A stretch of DNA of 38,622 nt from Blastococcus sp. CT_GayMR20 (GCF_004570345.1 NZ_SPQM01000034.1:1-38622); one strand, 5' to 3'. Positions 8,383-17,348 are shown, counted from the first letter of the stretch. Notes: generated from the sequence alone by a model not told the origin. Numbers and translations are program-made.

Positions 8383-8900
8383 GGTGTTGAGCGCGAACGC
8401 CGGTGCGGGGCCGAGCAGGGCGTAGATCGCGCCGGCGGCTGGCGCGAGCGTGGCCTGGCTGAGGACGGCTGCGGTCCAGATGCCGCTGTAGGCGGCGACG
8501 AGCTGCCGTTCGCTGACAAGGGCGGGCAGGGCGCTGTCGGTGGCCGGGTTGAACACGACCGTGCCGGCCCAGAGCAGGAACGCGATGACGTAAACCGGCG
8601 CGACGTTGCTGCTGAGGACGAGCAGCGCAGTGGCGAGGGCCCCGCAGCAGATCAGCCCGACCATCACGCGGACCCGGCCACCGAATCGACCAACGTGCCG
8701 GCAACGGGGCGAGCACGTGGCGGCAGGTTCTCGGCGGCGATGACGCTCCCCGACGCCCGGGCCGCTGCCGGTGAGGTCGAACACGAGGAGAGCGAGTGCG
8801 CCGCTGATGAAGACGTCACCGCACTGCGATGCGGTGCGCGCGGCCCACAACCGTCGGTAGAGCGCGTTGGCAAAGACCTCGCGCAGCCGGACACCCCTGC
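8383..8900 (-). pseudogene. Truncated, frameshifted MFS transporter remnant
   Basis: Reading leftward, VFANALYRRLWAARTASQCG and DVFISGALALLVFDLTGSG match the first helix region of major facilitator transporters of the enterobactin-exporter-like group. The frame then shifts (VIAAENLPP, VAGTLVDSVAG in another frame) and returns for RVRVMVGLICCGALATALLV, VYVIAFLLWAGTVVFNPATD and SGIWTAAVLSQATLAPAAGA, ending at APAFALNTVSG. Only about the N-terminal 160 of roughly 400 residues remain. At least two frameshifts and a missing C-terminus make it a pseudogene. Confidence 0.7.
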
Positions 8901-8967
8901 TCCGCCAGCCGTGCCATGCCGGGCAGCCAAGCACAGCAGCACCCGGTGGCGCCGGACGCACGGAACG

Positions 8968-8985
8968 GCCGGGCTACAGCCCGGC
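8968..8985. other. Small hairpin
   Basis: GCCGGGC-TACA-GCCCGGC forms a perfect 7-bp stem with a 4-base loop, in the otherwise gene-free stretch between the MFS remnant and the repeat array. There is no T-tract, so terminator function is doubtful. Apart from this hairpin I see nothing in 8901-9133. Confidence 0.35.
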
Positions 8986-9133
8986 AGACTCGGGGTGGAT
9001 GCGGGAGCAGACTTTCACCCGCACTGACCGCGCCTGTGGTGGCGGCATCGCAGCGGCGTGTTGGCTGGTCCGGACCATTCAGGCGGCTGGGGGAACCGAG
9101 CAGTGCGCGCATCGGGGGCACTTCCGGGCTGGA

Positions 9134-9256
9134 TCCTCCGGTAATCCTCCAGTAGTCCGCCGGTGTGTGGTCGTCGGTCACCGTTCCGGCGCCGACTGGG
9201 CCTGATCGCAGGGCGGAGGCCTCGGTCGAGAAGCCGACTGGAGGACTACTGGAGGT
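9134..9256. repeat. 11-bp iteron-like repeats in two facing clusters
   Basis: Three head-to-tail 11-bp units (TCCTCCGGTAA, TCCTCCAGTAG, TCCGCCGGTGT) occupy 9134-9166. Two more, in opposite orientation (CGACTGGAGGA, CTACTGGAGGT on the plus strand), occupy 9235-9256. The clusters share a perfect 13-bp inverted repeat (9146-9158 and 9243-9255) and are separated by 68 bp. One-helical-turn spacing suggests cooperative protein binding. The site is 135 bp upstream of the first gene of the type IV secretion operon, so an operator or DNA-processing site for transfer is the best guess. Confidence 0.65.
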
Positions 9257-9390
9257 CGGGGCGACACGGTCGACGCATGCAGACCACAGGCCCGAGTGGA
9301 GGCCCGAGGCGGGAGCGGATTCGGCGTGACGTGCCGCCCTCGGGGATCCTGCCGACCTCCAGCCTCTTACGGCCCGGTGGGGATCGGCCG

Positions 9391-10272
9391 ATGACGGTTG
9401 AGGCGATGCGCGCAGCCGTGATCGCGATCCGTGCGGGCATCTTCGACGACGCCAGCGACGTCGACGTCGTCTGCGGACGTCGCGCGTCGAGCACTGCGGC
9501 CGTCGGCGGGTCCGGCCGGCCGGATGCCGGTCCGATGCCGTGGGCGGGAGACGATGTCGGCGGCCCCGTGGTCCTCACCGTGGCTGGACACGCTGGGGCC
9601 GGTGCTTCGACGGTCGCCTTGGCGGTCGCGGAGGCGCTGGCGGAACGCCGGCGGGTGCAGCTGGTCGATTACGCCGAGCCGGTCCGGTCCGGGCTGGTGG
9701 CGGCTTCGTCCATCGAGCTGGGCAGGGACGGGGCCGGATGGCGGCGCGGTCGCCGCGGTGGACTGGATGTCTTCCGCCTGGCTCGCTGCTCCGCCGACGG
9801 AGGGCTGCCGCCGCTGCCGGCGACCGACGACGCCGAACGACTGGTGGTAGTCGATGCGGGCTGGTCGCTGACCTGTGCACTGCTGGACTTTCCCGGGCCG
9901 TTGGTCGGCGGGGCGATGGTCGTTGTCGTCACCCGGGTGACGGTGCCGGCGGTCCGGCAGACTGAGCACCTGCTGGGCGCCGTCGCCGGGACCGCGGTGG
10001 TGGCCGCGGTGGGCCCGGCGCGCTGGCCGCAGGCGGTGGAGGCCAGCTGCGGTCCGCAGCTTCGTGAGCTTCGGGTGCGGGGGCGGGTGGTCCCGGTGCC
10101 GGTCGACCGGCGACTGGAGCCGGCCGGGCTGACCGGGAACCGGCTACCGAAGCCGGTGACGGCCGCCGGCCGGGCGCTGGCCGCGCTCCTGGTGCCGACG
10201 GGCCTGCCGCAGCCTCGGCATCGGCGCCGGCCGGCGCGCTCTGCGGGCGATCCGGCGGGGCACACCCGATGA
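9391..10272 (+). CDS. MinD/TadZ-like P-loop protein with atypical Walker A
   Basis: 293 aa. The ATG is preceded by GGTGGGGA at a suitable distance; the upstream in-frame extension looks noncoding. The core has VVLTVAGHAGAGASTVALAV, aligning with the P-loop of ParA/MinD/TadZ proteins but without the usual lysine. RLVVVDAGWSLTC and GGAMVVVVTRVTVPAV follow as the later strands of a Rossmann-like ATPase. The basic C-terminal tail may be flexible. It is the first gene of the transfer operon and overlaps the next by 4 bp. It is probably a degenerate NTPase positioning or regulating the secretion machine, similar to TadZ/Ssd-type proteins, which also have deviant P-loops. Confidence 0.6.
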   Translation: MTVEAMRAAVIAIRAGIFDDASDVDVVCGRRASSTAAVGGSGRPDAGPMPWAGDDVGGPVVLTVAGHAGAGASTVALAVAEALAERRRVQLVDYAEPVRSGLVAASSIELGRDGAGWRRGRRGGLDVFRLARCSADGGLPPLPATDDAERLVVVDAGWSLTCALLDFPGPLVGGAMVVVVTRVTVPAVRQTEHLLGAVAGTAVVAAVGPARWPQAVEASCGPQLRELRVRGRVVPVPVDRRLEPAGLTGNRLPKPVTAAGRALAALLVPTGLPQPRHRRRPARSAGDPAGHTR

Positions 10273-10682
10273 CCGGCGGATTCCGGATCACGCCGGTCGC
10301 CGTTCGGGTGGCCGTGACGATTGTCCTCGTCCTGGCCGGGCTCGTCCTGTTGGGCGCCGAGCCGGCCGTCGCTGCACTGGCGGAGACCGCAGCGGTGGCT
10401 GCACCTGCTCCCGAGGAGGACACCGGGATCTGTCCGGAGGCGCCGCCGGGGATGCAGTCCTTCGCCGATGACGTGACCGCCTGGGCGAAGTGGGGTGTGC
10501 TGGCGCTGATCGGCATCGGCGCGGTGGTGTCCCTCGGCTCGATCCTCGTGGGACGGATCTTCTCCCATCCGCACGCGTCCCGGTACGGAGCGATGGGCGT
10601 CGCGGTCGTGGTGCTGGTGGCGATCACCTACACGGTGATCCTGACCATCCTGGACTCGATCACCGGCAGCGGGTGCACCTGA
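10269..10682 (+). CDS. Small membrane protein, VirB2/TrbC-like topology
   Basis: 137 aa; ATG overlaps the previous stop. It has a signal-like hydrophobic N-terminus (VAVTIVLVLAGLVLLGAEPA), a short exported Ala/Glu-rich loop with one Cys, and two further hydrophobic helices (WGVLALIGIGAVVSLGSILV and MGVAVVVLVAITYTVILTIL). The order signal, loop, two helices is that of VirB2/TrbC-type pilin subunits, and it sits directly before the VirB8- and VirB6-like genes. No sequence motif proves pilin identity. Its TGA overlaps the next ATG by one base. Confidence 0.55.
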   Translation: MTGGFRITPVAVRVAVTIVLVLAGLVLLGAEPAVAALAETAAVAAPAPEEDTGICPEAPPGMQSFADDVTAWAKWGVLALIGIGAVVSLGSILVGRIFSHPHASRYGAMGVAVVVLVAITYTVILTILDSITGSGCT

Positions 10683-11500
10683 TGAACCGCCGTCTCGGGC
10701 ACCCGAGAAGTGATGGGTCGGAGTGGAGCCCGGCTCGGTTGCTCGCGCTCCTTGTGATCAGCGTTCTGGTGGCGCTGGCGTTGCTGGCGGGGCTGGTCTT
10801 CGCGGTCGTCGGCGCGCTGACCGACGACCGGTCGGGCCGAGCGGGCGCCACGGAGGGCGGGCACCAGGCTGCCGCCCCGGCGACGGAGATGTCCCGGCAG
10901 GACGCGCTCGCCGTCGCCCCCATGCCCTCTGCTGCACCGGAGGCCGCGCTGCCCGGCCCGCTCGCACCCGAGGCTGCCGGCGTGCTCGAGCTGCCGCGCC
11001 CTACCGGCGTTGGTCCAGCGGACGTGCCAACCGGGTTTCCGCGCACGCCGGAGGGGGCGCTGGCGCAACTGGCGGCGATCGACGTGACCGCGATGCAGAG
11101 CGGCTCGCTGGACGGCGTGCGGCGGGTCATCGCCGCGTGGGCCGCGCCGGGCGGCCCCACCGGCCAGACGTGGTCCGGCGTGGAGGGCCTGGCCAGCCTG
11201 CTGTCGGCCGCCGGCCTGTCCGGGGCGGGGTCGCCGCAGCTGAGCATCGTGGTCCGACCCGTCATGGGGCTGGTCAAGGGCACGGTGGGGCCGGAGTTCG
11301 CGGTGGTGTGCGTGAACTTCGAGTTCACCGTCACCGTGGCGCAGACCTCCCGGATCGCGATCGCCGACTGCCAGCGGATGGCCTGGACCGGCGGACGGTG
11401 GGTGATCGGGCCGGGGGATGAACCGGCGCCGGCGCCGTCAGTCTGGCCGGGCACCGAGGCAGCGACCGCCGCCGGCTGGCGGGACCTGCGCTATGCCTAG
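10682..11500 (+). CDS. VirB8/TcpC-like conjugal transfer protein
   Basis: 272 aa from an ATG overlapping the upstream TGA. One transmembrane helix near residues 20-45 (LLALLVISVLVALALLAGLV) is followed by a flexible Ala/Pro-rich stretch. The exported domain starts at GFPRTPEGALAQLAAIDVTA and contains a Trp/Gly-rich helix segment and a beta-rich end (FAVVCVNFEFTVTV, RMAWTGGRWVIGPGDEPA). This is the layout of NTF2-fold VirB8/TcpC/TraH proteins of Gram-positive type IV systems, which form the periplasmic or wall-side assembly platform. The fold is inferred from topology and pattern. Confidence 0.6.
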   Translation: MNRRLGHPRSDGSEWSPARLLALLVISVLVALALLAGLVFAVVGALTDDRSGRAGATEGGHQAAAPATEMSRQDALAVAPMPSAAPEAALPGPLAPEAAGVLELPRPTGVGPADVPTGFPRTPEGALAQLAAIDVTAMQSGSLDGVRRVIAAWAAPGGPTGQTWSGVEGLASLLSAAGLSGAGSPQLSIVVRPVMGLVKGTVGPEFAVVCVNFEFTVTVAQTSRIAIADCQRMAWTGGRWVIGPGDEPAPAPSVWPGTEAATAAGWRDLRYA

Positions 11501-13154
11501 CCCCCGGTTGTCTCGCCCGCCTTCGCCTTCGCCTTCGCCTTCGCCTTCGCCTGGGTCGGGGTTCGGACGGCGCCGCGCACAGGCGCTGATCGTCGTCGTG
11601 CCGGCGGTCCTCGCCTGGCTGATGACGGCCGCTCCGGCGGCGGCAGATCCGGTGGTGTGGGCCTTTCCGGCCGATCCGTCGTCGACCGAGGAGGCGTTGT
11701 CGTGCCTGCCCATCAATCCGTTCTGCGTGATCGGCGAGGCCGCCGGTGCGGTGGTCGCCGACGTGTGGATCAGCGCCATGCTCGCGCTGTGGGGAGCCGG
11801 GTTGTGGCTGCTGGGGCTGGCCTTCTCGGTGGTGGACGCGCTGACCACGCCGGACCTGTCCACCGGCGGCCCACTGGCCGCGGTGTATCCGGTGACCTTC
11901 GGCATCGGCGCCACCTTGGCCGCGCTGATGGCCATGGTGCAGCTGGGCGCCGCCGCGGTGCGCCGGGACGGGCAGACCCTGGGCCGGCTGCTGATCGGGC
12001 TGCTGCAGTTCGGGCTGGTGTGGGTGGGCTACGTCGGCGTGGCGGCGCTGCTGGTCACCGGCGTGTCGGGGCTGACCACCGGCCTGCTGCGCAGCCTGCT
12101 GGACATCGACACCCTGGCTGACTTCGACCCGTCGATTCACGTGGGCCGCGACGTGGTCGACGGCACGGTCGCCACCGTGCTAGGGGTCTCCTCGATCTTC
12201 CTGCTGGTGCCGGCCAGCGTCGGCTATCTGCTGCTGATGCTCATCCGCGAGGCGGCGCTGATCATGCTGGTCGCGACCTCGGCGATCTCGGCCGGCGGAC
12301 TGTTGGCGCAGACGTCGAGCGCCTGGTTCTGGCGCAGCCTGCGCTGGTTCCTGGCCGCCCTGCTGGTCGCCCCGGTCGCCGTGCTGGTTCTCGGGGTCGG
12401 CGTGACGATCACCGAAGGTCTGCTGACCGGTGCCGAGGAGACCAGCACCGAGGCCGCGGTGGGCATGGCGGTGGTCGGCTGCCTGCTGATCCTGCTCGGT
12501 GCCCTCTGTCCGCTCGCGCTGTTCCGGTTGCTGGCCTTCGTCGACCCGGGCACCTCCAGCGGCGCGGCCCTGCGCCAGTCCCTGGCCGGCTCCGGCGGTG
12601 TGCTGGGCGCGCTGGAGAAGCGCGGCGGAGGGCGCTCGGCCGGCGCGGCAGCCGCAGGTGCGACCTCTGGCGGGGTGGCCGCCTCGGGTGCCGCGGCGCA
12701 GCTGGCCGGTGACCGCGCGCAGGGGGAGTCGACCGCCGACGCTGCGACCAGCAGCCGGTTCGCCGGCGCGCTGCACGCGCTGACGGTGGGCAGCACGCAG
12801 GCCGGCCGGCTGGCCGCCGGGGTCGCGGCGTCGGCCGCCGATGTGCTCTCCGGCGCCGGCATCGGACACACCGCGCCTTACTACGGGCAGGCGACGCGGG
12901 GCCGGCCCCCGGCCGCTGGCACTCGACACGCCGGCGGGACCTCTGCCGCCACCCAGTCCGGTGAGCCACCGCAGCCGGGTGAGGACGGCCGATCGCTGAC
13001 CGCGGTGCCTCCGGATCCGCTGTGGTCACCCGGCGCCGACCGGGACGCCGGCCCAGCGGCCGCAGCTGTCCACGGCGATCCACCTCCTCCGCGGCCACCG
13101 CGGGGCGACACCACTACCGATGCCGAGGGCGATGACGAGGGCGATGCCCGATGA
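11493..13154 (+). CDS. VirB6/TrbL-like polytopic membrane protein
   Basis: 553 aa; ATG overlaps the upstream gene's end by 8 bp. A short cytoplasmic segment with five Pro-Ser pairs (encoded by five CTTCGC units at 11521-11550) is followed by a signal-like helix ending in APAAADP. At least six more membrane helices follow (for example WISAMLALWGAGLWLLGLAF, FGLVWVGYVGVAALLVTGV, FLLVPASVGYLLLMLI, LVAPVAVLVLGVGVTI). The C-terminal 180 residues are hydrophilic and Ala/Gly/Pro-rich. This is the architecture of VirB6/TrbL channel proteins in actinobacterial elements. The next gene overlaps by 4 bp. Confidence 0.75.
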   Translation: MPSPRLSRPPSPSPSPSPSPGSGFGRRRAQALIVVVPAVLAWLMTAAPAAADPVVWAFPADPSSTEEALSCLPINPFCVIGEAAGAVVADVWISAMLALWGAGLWLLGLAFSVVDALTTPDLSTGGPLAAVYPVTFGIGATLAALMAMVQLGAAAVRRDGQTLGRLLIGLLQFGLVWVGYVGVAALLVTGVSGLTTGLLRSLLDIDTLADFDPSIHVGRDVVDGTVATVLGVSSIFLLVPASVGYLLLMLIREAALIMLVATSAISAGGLLAQTSSAWFWRSLRWFLAALLVAPVAVLVLGVGVTITEGLLTGAEETSTEAAVGMAVVGCLLILLGALCPLALFRLLAFVDPGTSSGAALRQSLAGSGGVLGALEKRGGGRSAGAAAAGATSGGVAASGAAAQLAGDRAQGESTADAATSSRFAGALHALTVGSTQAGRLAAGVAASAADVLSGAGIGHTAPYYGQATRGRPPAAGTRHAGGTSAATQSGEPPQPGEDGRSLTAVPPDPLWSPGADRDAGPAAAAVHGDPPPPRPPRGDTTTDAEGDDEGDAR

Positions 13155-14665
13155 CCGTGCACCGCTACGGCGACTACACCAAGGACGTGTCGGGCTGGTT
13201 CCTCGGCATGACCGGCGCCCAGCTGGCCCTGGTGACACTCGCCGGGGTGCCGGCGCTGCTGGCGCTGAACGCCCAGGCCTGGGGGCTGTTCGCCGGCTGG
13301 CTGCCGGTGTGGGCGCTGCTGGCCGCGGTGCTGCTGGTGCCGATCCGCGGCCGGGCGGCCGGCCGCTGGCTGGGCGACCTCTGTCTGCATGCGATCGGAG
13401 GAGTCATGGGCTGGACGGTGTTCGGCTCCCGGGCCGCGGCAGGAACCGCCGAGGACCTGTCCCAGGCCGACCTGCCCGGGGTGCTGGCCGGCATCCGCAC
13501 CCACGACGGGCCGCCCTACGGGCAGCTGTTCACCCGGCCGGTGATCGTCCAAGATCAGGCGGCGCGGACCTGGGCGGCGGTGGCCCGGGTCGCCCATCCC
13601 GGCATCGGGCTGGCCGAGCCGGCAGACCGGGACCGGATGGGCGCCGGGCTGGCCGAGCTGTGCGAGCTGGCCGCCCGCACCGAACTGGTCGACATCCTCA
13701 CCCTGCAGGTGCGCACCCTGCCCGACGACGGCGCCGAACGCACCGCCTGGGAGAGCGCGCACGCCCACCCCGGCGCGCCCACGCTCGCCGCCCGGGTCAA
13801 CGCGCTGCTGAGCGCCACCCTGACTCCGGCCGCGGTCCGCACCGAGGCCTTCGTCACCGTCGTGGTCGGCGAAGGACGGATCGCCCGGGCCGCGCGGGAG
13901 AGCGGCGGCGGCGTGGACGGCCGGGCGCGGGTGCTGCACTCGGTGATGGCCGAGGTCGAGGCCGCGCTGCGCGGCCCGGTCGGCTGCACCGCGGTGACCT
14001 GGCTGGACTCCGCGGGACTGGCCGCCGCGGTCCGCACCGGGTTCGCGCCCGGCGACCGCGGCCAGCTGGTCGCCGCCGACCTGGCCGCAGCCTCCGGTCA
14101 GCAGCTGGCCGCCGGTCTGCCCATGGCCACCGCCGGCCCCAGCACCGCCCGGGCCGAGATGCGGCACTACGCGCACGACGCGTGGGCGTCGGTCACCGAC
14201 ACCGTGCTGCTGCCCGACTCCGGCGCGGTGCTGGGCGCGCTGGCTCCGGTGCTCGTGCCCACGACGGCGGGGGAGCGGCGCTGCCTGACGGTGTTCTTCC
14301 ACCCGCTGCCGCTGGCCCGGGCCACCCGGCTGGTCGGCCGGGAGGAGATGAGCGCCACCACCGGCAACGAGCTGCGCGCCCGGATGGGATTCCGGCAGCG
14401 GGCCCGCCAGCGGCGGGACACCGAGCGGATCGGCGCCGCGGACGAGAAGCTGGCTGTCGGCCACGCGCTGGTCCGCCTCTCGGTCGCCGCCTGCGCCACC
14501 GTCCCGGCGACCTGGCCGGTGACCGAGCACGGCCGCCGGCTGGACGCATCGGTCCGCGCCGCCGGCTTCGTGCCGCTGCGCCTGGATCTGGCGCAGGACT
14601 CCGGCTTCGCCGCCGCCGCCATTCCGCTGGGGATCGGGCTGCCGAATCGGCGGGGCCGACGATGA
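13151..14665 (+). CDS. SCO6880-family type IV secretion protein
   Basis: 504 aa; ATG overlaps the upstream stop. The start MTVHRYGDYTKDVSGWFLGM, two membrane helices at about residues 20-70 (PrgI/VirB3-like), and then a long cytoplasmic part are characteristic of the SCO6880 family. That family occurs next to VirB4-like ATPases in Streptomyces and other actinobacterial conjugative elements. The cytoplasmic part resembles the N-terminal non-ATPase domain of VirB4, so this protein and the next gene together may make up one VirB3-VirB4 unit. The two genes overlap by 4 bp. Confidence 0.8.
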   Translation: MTVHRYGDYTKDVSGWFLGMTGAQLALVTLAGVPALLALNAQAWGLFAGWLPVWALLAAVLLVPIRGRAAGRWLGDLCLHAIGGVMGWTVFGSRAAAGTAEDLSQADLPGVLAGIRTHDGPPYGQLFTRPVIVQDQAARTWAAVARVAHPGIGLAEPADRDRMGAGLAELCELAARTELVDILTLQVRTLPDDGAERTAWESAHAHPGAPTLAARVNALLSATLTPAAVRTEAFVTVVVGEGRIARAARESGGGVDGRARVLHSVMAEVEAALRGPVGCTAVTWLDSAGLAAAVRTGFAPGDRGQLVAADLAAASGQQLAAGLPMATAGPSTARAEMRHYAHDAWASVTDTVLLPDSGAVLGALAPVLVPTTAGERRCLTVFFHPLPLARATRLVGREEMSATTGNELRARMGFRQRARQRRDTERIGAADEKLAVGHALVRLSVAACATVPATWPVTEHGRRLDASVRAAGFVPLRLDLAQDSGFAAAAIPLGIGLPNRRGRR

Positions 14666-16182
14666 CCCGCCGGATCCGGGTGGGCCGCGCGCAGCGCCGC
14701 GGCCGCGACGTCGCCGTCCTGCTCGACGACTTCGGCCACCGCCTCCCCACCGCGCCGGCCCCACCGGCCGCGGAGCGCGAACGCGGACCATTCACCCATC
14801 TGGTGCCCCGCCGGGGACCGCGTGGCCGCGGCCGGGGCCGCGCAGTGACGCCGGCGCCGCTGTCGGTGTGGCGGATGACCTCGGAGCAGACGCCGGTGGT
14901 GTGGCCCCTGATCGCCACCTCCGGCCTGCCGCCCACCGGCGCACAGATGGGACTCGACCTGCTCTCCGGTGGCGCGTTCTACTGCGACCCGGTGGGCTGG
15001 GTCACCGACGACGACATTCCGGTCACCAACCCCAACGTCGTCGTCTTCGGCAAGCCCGGCCGGGGCAAGTCCGCCACCGTCAAGGCCTTCGCGCTGCGGA
15101 TGCTGGGCTACGGCTACCGCATCCTGATCCTCGGGGACACCAAGGACGAGTACGAGCCGCTGTGCCGCGCGCTCGGGGTGAAGCCGTTCGCCATCGGTCC
15201 CGGCCTGCCGGCGCGGGTGAACCCGCTGGCCTTCGGTCCCCTCGGCTCCGGCTGGGAGCGGCTCGATGCCGCCGAGGCCCGCCGCCGCGAGGCCATCATG
15301 TTCGCCCGCTGGATCGTGCTGCTGCGCGGCCTGGTCGGCTCGCAGGCGGTGCCGTTCGGCCCGGTGGAGGAGACCGCGGTCTCCGAAGCGCTGCGGCTGC
15401 TCACCGGCTACGCACGCGGCGCCACTCGGCTGACCGAGCCCACCATCCCCCAGCTGTGGCGGACCCTGGACGAGCCGACCGCCGAACTCGTCGCCTCGTG
15501 CCGCTACGCCGACCGGCGGCACTTCCTCGACGCCACCCGCACCCTGCGCGACGCGCTGGGCTCCCTGGTGAAGGGCTCCCTGGCCGGGCTGTTCGACGAC
15601 CACACCACTGTCGCCATCGACTGGCGCGCCCCAATCCAGTCGCTGTCGCTGTCCCGGCTCGAGCCACTCGGCGACCAGGCGGTCGGCATCGCGCTGACCT
15701 GCCTGAACTCCTGGGGCCAGGCGATGCGCGAGATTGCCGACCCCGGCGACCTGCGCATCGTCATCCGCGACGAGACCTGGCGGCAGATGCGCCTCGGGAC
15801 CGAGGCGATGAAGAGCCTGGACGCCAACCTGCGGCTGTCCCGCCGCGACGCCGACGTGCAGGTCCTGCTGGCGCACAAGCCCTCGGACATGCTCACCGCC
15901 GGCGACGCCTCCTCCCAGGCCGTGGCCATCGCCCGCGACCTGCTGCACCTGTGCGACGTCAAGGTCCTGCACGGGCAGGACCAGGCCGTCGGCGAAGAGC
16001 TGGGCAGCCTGCTGGGGCTGTCCCCGATCGCCCAGCGGGTGGTCACCGGCTGGGCGGTCGCCGGCAAGGGCCGGGCGCTGTGGCTGGTCGGCGACCGGGC
16101 GTTCAAGGTGCAGACCGTCCTCACCGAGCCCGAGCTGCGGCTGACCTTCACCAACGAGGCGTTGACAGGACGACCGGCATGA
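14662..16182 (+). CDS. VirB4/TraC-like conjugation ATPase
   Basis: 506 aa from ATG overlapping the upstream stop. After a basic N-terminus, the RecA-like motor has Walker A GKPGRGKS (Lys136), then YRILILGDTKDEYEPLCRAL, and Walker B LRIVIRDETW (Asp370-Glu371). A motif resembling the VirB4 arginine-containing segment follows (RDADVQVLLAHKPSDMLTA), then VGEELGSLLGLS and GRALWLVGDRAFKVQ. VirB4 ATPases energise pilus or channel assembly and substrate transfer in the cytoplasm. It is shorter than full VirB4 (about 800 aa) because the N-terminal part appears to reside in the SCO6880 neighbour. Confidence 0.88.
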   Translation: MTRRIRVGRAQRRGRDVAVLLDDFGHRLPTAPAPPAAERERGPFTHLVPRRGPRGRGRGRAVTPAPLSVWRMTSEQTPVVWPLIATSGLPPTGAQMGLDLLSGGAFYCDPVGWVTDDDIPVTNPNVVVFGKPGRGKSATVKAFALRMLGYGYRILILGDTKDEYEPLCRALGVKPFAIGPGLPARVNPLAFGPLGSGWERLDAAEARRREAIMFARWIVLLRGLVGSQAVPFGPVEETAVSEALRLLTGYARGATRLTEPTIPQLWRTLDEPTAELVASCRYADRRHFLDATRTLRDALGSLVKGSLAGLFDDHTTVAIDWRAPIQSLSLSRLEPLGDQAVGIALTCLNSWGQAMREIADPGDLRIVIRDETWRQMRLGTEAMKSLDANLRLSRRDADVQVLLAHKPSDMLTAGDASSQAVAIARDLLHLCDVKVLHGQDQAVGEELGSLLGLSPIAQRVVTGWAVAGKGRALWLVGDRAFKVQTVLTEPELRLTFTNEALTGRPA

Positions 16183-17348
16183 CCGGGACGGCGGCACGCG
16201 CGGCGCAGTCGTACGCAAAGGCGTGGCTGTGGAAGGCCGCCGTGCCGATCGCCGTCCCGGTGCTCGCCGCACTCACCCTGGTGCTGATCCCGCTGGCTGT
16301 TCTTGCCGCACCCGAGGCGCGCACCGCGGCGGCCTCCTCGGGCTGCTCGACCGGCGGCACCGGCGCCACCGTCGCCGGCATCGAGCTAGACGCCGTGCAG
16401 ATGGGCCAGGCACAGACCATCGTCACCGTCGCCGCGGCGCAGGGACTCGAGCCGTACGCGGCGACCGTCGCGCTGGCCACCGCCTACCAGGAGTCCCGGA
16501 TCCGGATGCTGGCCAACGACGGCAGCAGCCCGGAACTAACCGCCGAGCAGGCCGCGGTCACCGCCACGAGCCTCCAGTACGCCCACGACGGGCTGGGCTC
16601 CGATCACGACAGCGTCAACACCTTCCAGCAGCGGTGGATCGCCGGCTGGGGCACCGTCGCCCAGCTGATGGACCCGGTCTATGCCGCGCACGCCTTCTAC
16701 GCCCGGCTAGTGGAGGTGCCGGGCTGGCAGACCAGCCCGCTCACCCAGGCGGCCCAGGCCGTGCAGATCTCGGCCGTCGGCGGCGCCTACGCCTCCTGGG
16801 AGCCGCTCGCCCGACAGCTGACCGCCCTGCTGTGGCCGACCGCCCAGGCCAGGGCGGCCGACCCGGCCGGCACGGCGGCCGGCGTCTGCCCGGGTCTGCC
16901 GGTGCCGGCCGGGTCGTGGATCCGGCCCACCGCCGGGCAGTTGACCTCCGGATACGGCACCCGGTGGGGCACCCTGCACGCCGGGGCCGACATCGCCGGA
17001 CCCCGCGACACCCCGGTGTACGCCGCCGCCGACGGCACCGTGCTCACCGCAGCCTGCACCAGCGCCTACTGCGACCGCGACGGCAGCCTGAGCGTGGCCG
17101 GCTACGGCAACCTGGTCGAACTCGACCACGGCGCCGGCGTGACCACCCGCTACGGGCACCTGTCGGCCTACACCGTCACGCCCGGCCAGCCGGTCAGCGC
17201 CGGGACGCTGCTCGGTTTCCAGGGCTCCACCGGCAACAGCACCGGCGTCCACCTGCACTTCGAGGTCCGCGTCGACGGAGCACCGCTCGACCCGGTGCCG
17301 TGGCTGGCCGACCACGGCGTCGACCTGCATACCCCCGACCCCGGATGA
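16179..17348 (+). CDS. Bifunctional cell-wall hydrolase: transglycosylase-like plus M23 peptidase
   Basis: 389 aa; ATG overlaps the VirB4-like stop. One membrane anchor (IAVPVLAALTLVLIPLAVLA) is followed by a lysozyme-like domain (about 75-210; PYAATVALATAYQESRI with candidate catalytic Glu105, then NTFQQRW). The C-terminal LytM/M23 metallopeptidase domain (about 245-380) has zinc ligands in LHAGADIAG (His267, Asp271) and VHLHFEV (His358, His360). The protein would open peptidoglycan for the transfer channel, the role of VirB1/TcpG-type proteins. The 61 bp downstream carry a strong AGAGGAGGA ribosome-binding site. Confidence 0.9.
   Translation: MTGTAARAAQSYAKAWLWKAAVPIAVPVLAALTLVLIPLAVLAAPEARTAAASSGCSTGGTGATVAGIELDAVQMGQAQTIVTVAAAQGLEPYAATVALATAYQESRIRMLANDGSSPELTAEQAAVTATSLQYAHDGLGSDHDSVNTFQQRWIAGWGTVAQLMDPVYAAHAFYARLVEVPGWQTSPLTQAAQAVQISAVGGAYASWEPLARQLTALLWPTAQARAADPAGTAAGVCPGLPVPAGSWIRPTAGQLTSGYGTRWGTLHAGADIAGPRDTPVYAAADGTVLTAACTSAYCDRDGSLSVAGYGNLVELDHGAGVTTRYGHLSAYTVTPGQPVSAGTLLGFQGSTGNSTGVHLHFEVRVDGAPLDPVPWLADHGVDLHTPDPG

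Noticed and set aside
7574..8716. Minus-strand open frame of 380 codons
   Set aside because: No domain; it covers the toxin gene's end and two remnants in other frames with better coding character.
9163..9390. Longer start for the MinD-like protein
   Set aside because: It would run through the 11-bp repeat array; ATG 9391 has a well-spaced GGTGGGGA.
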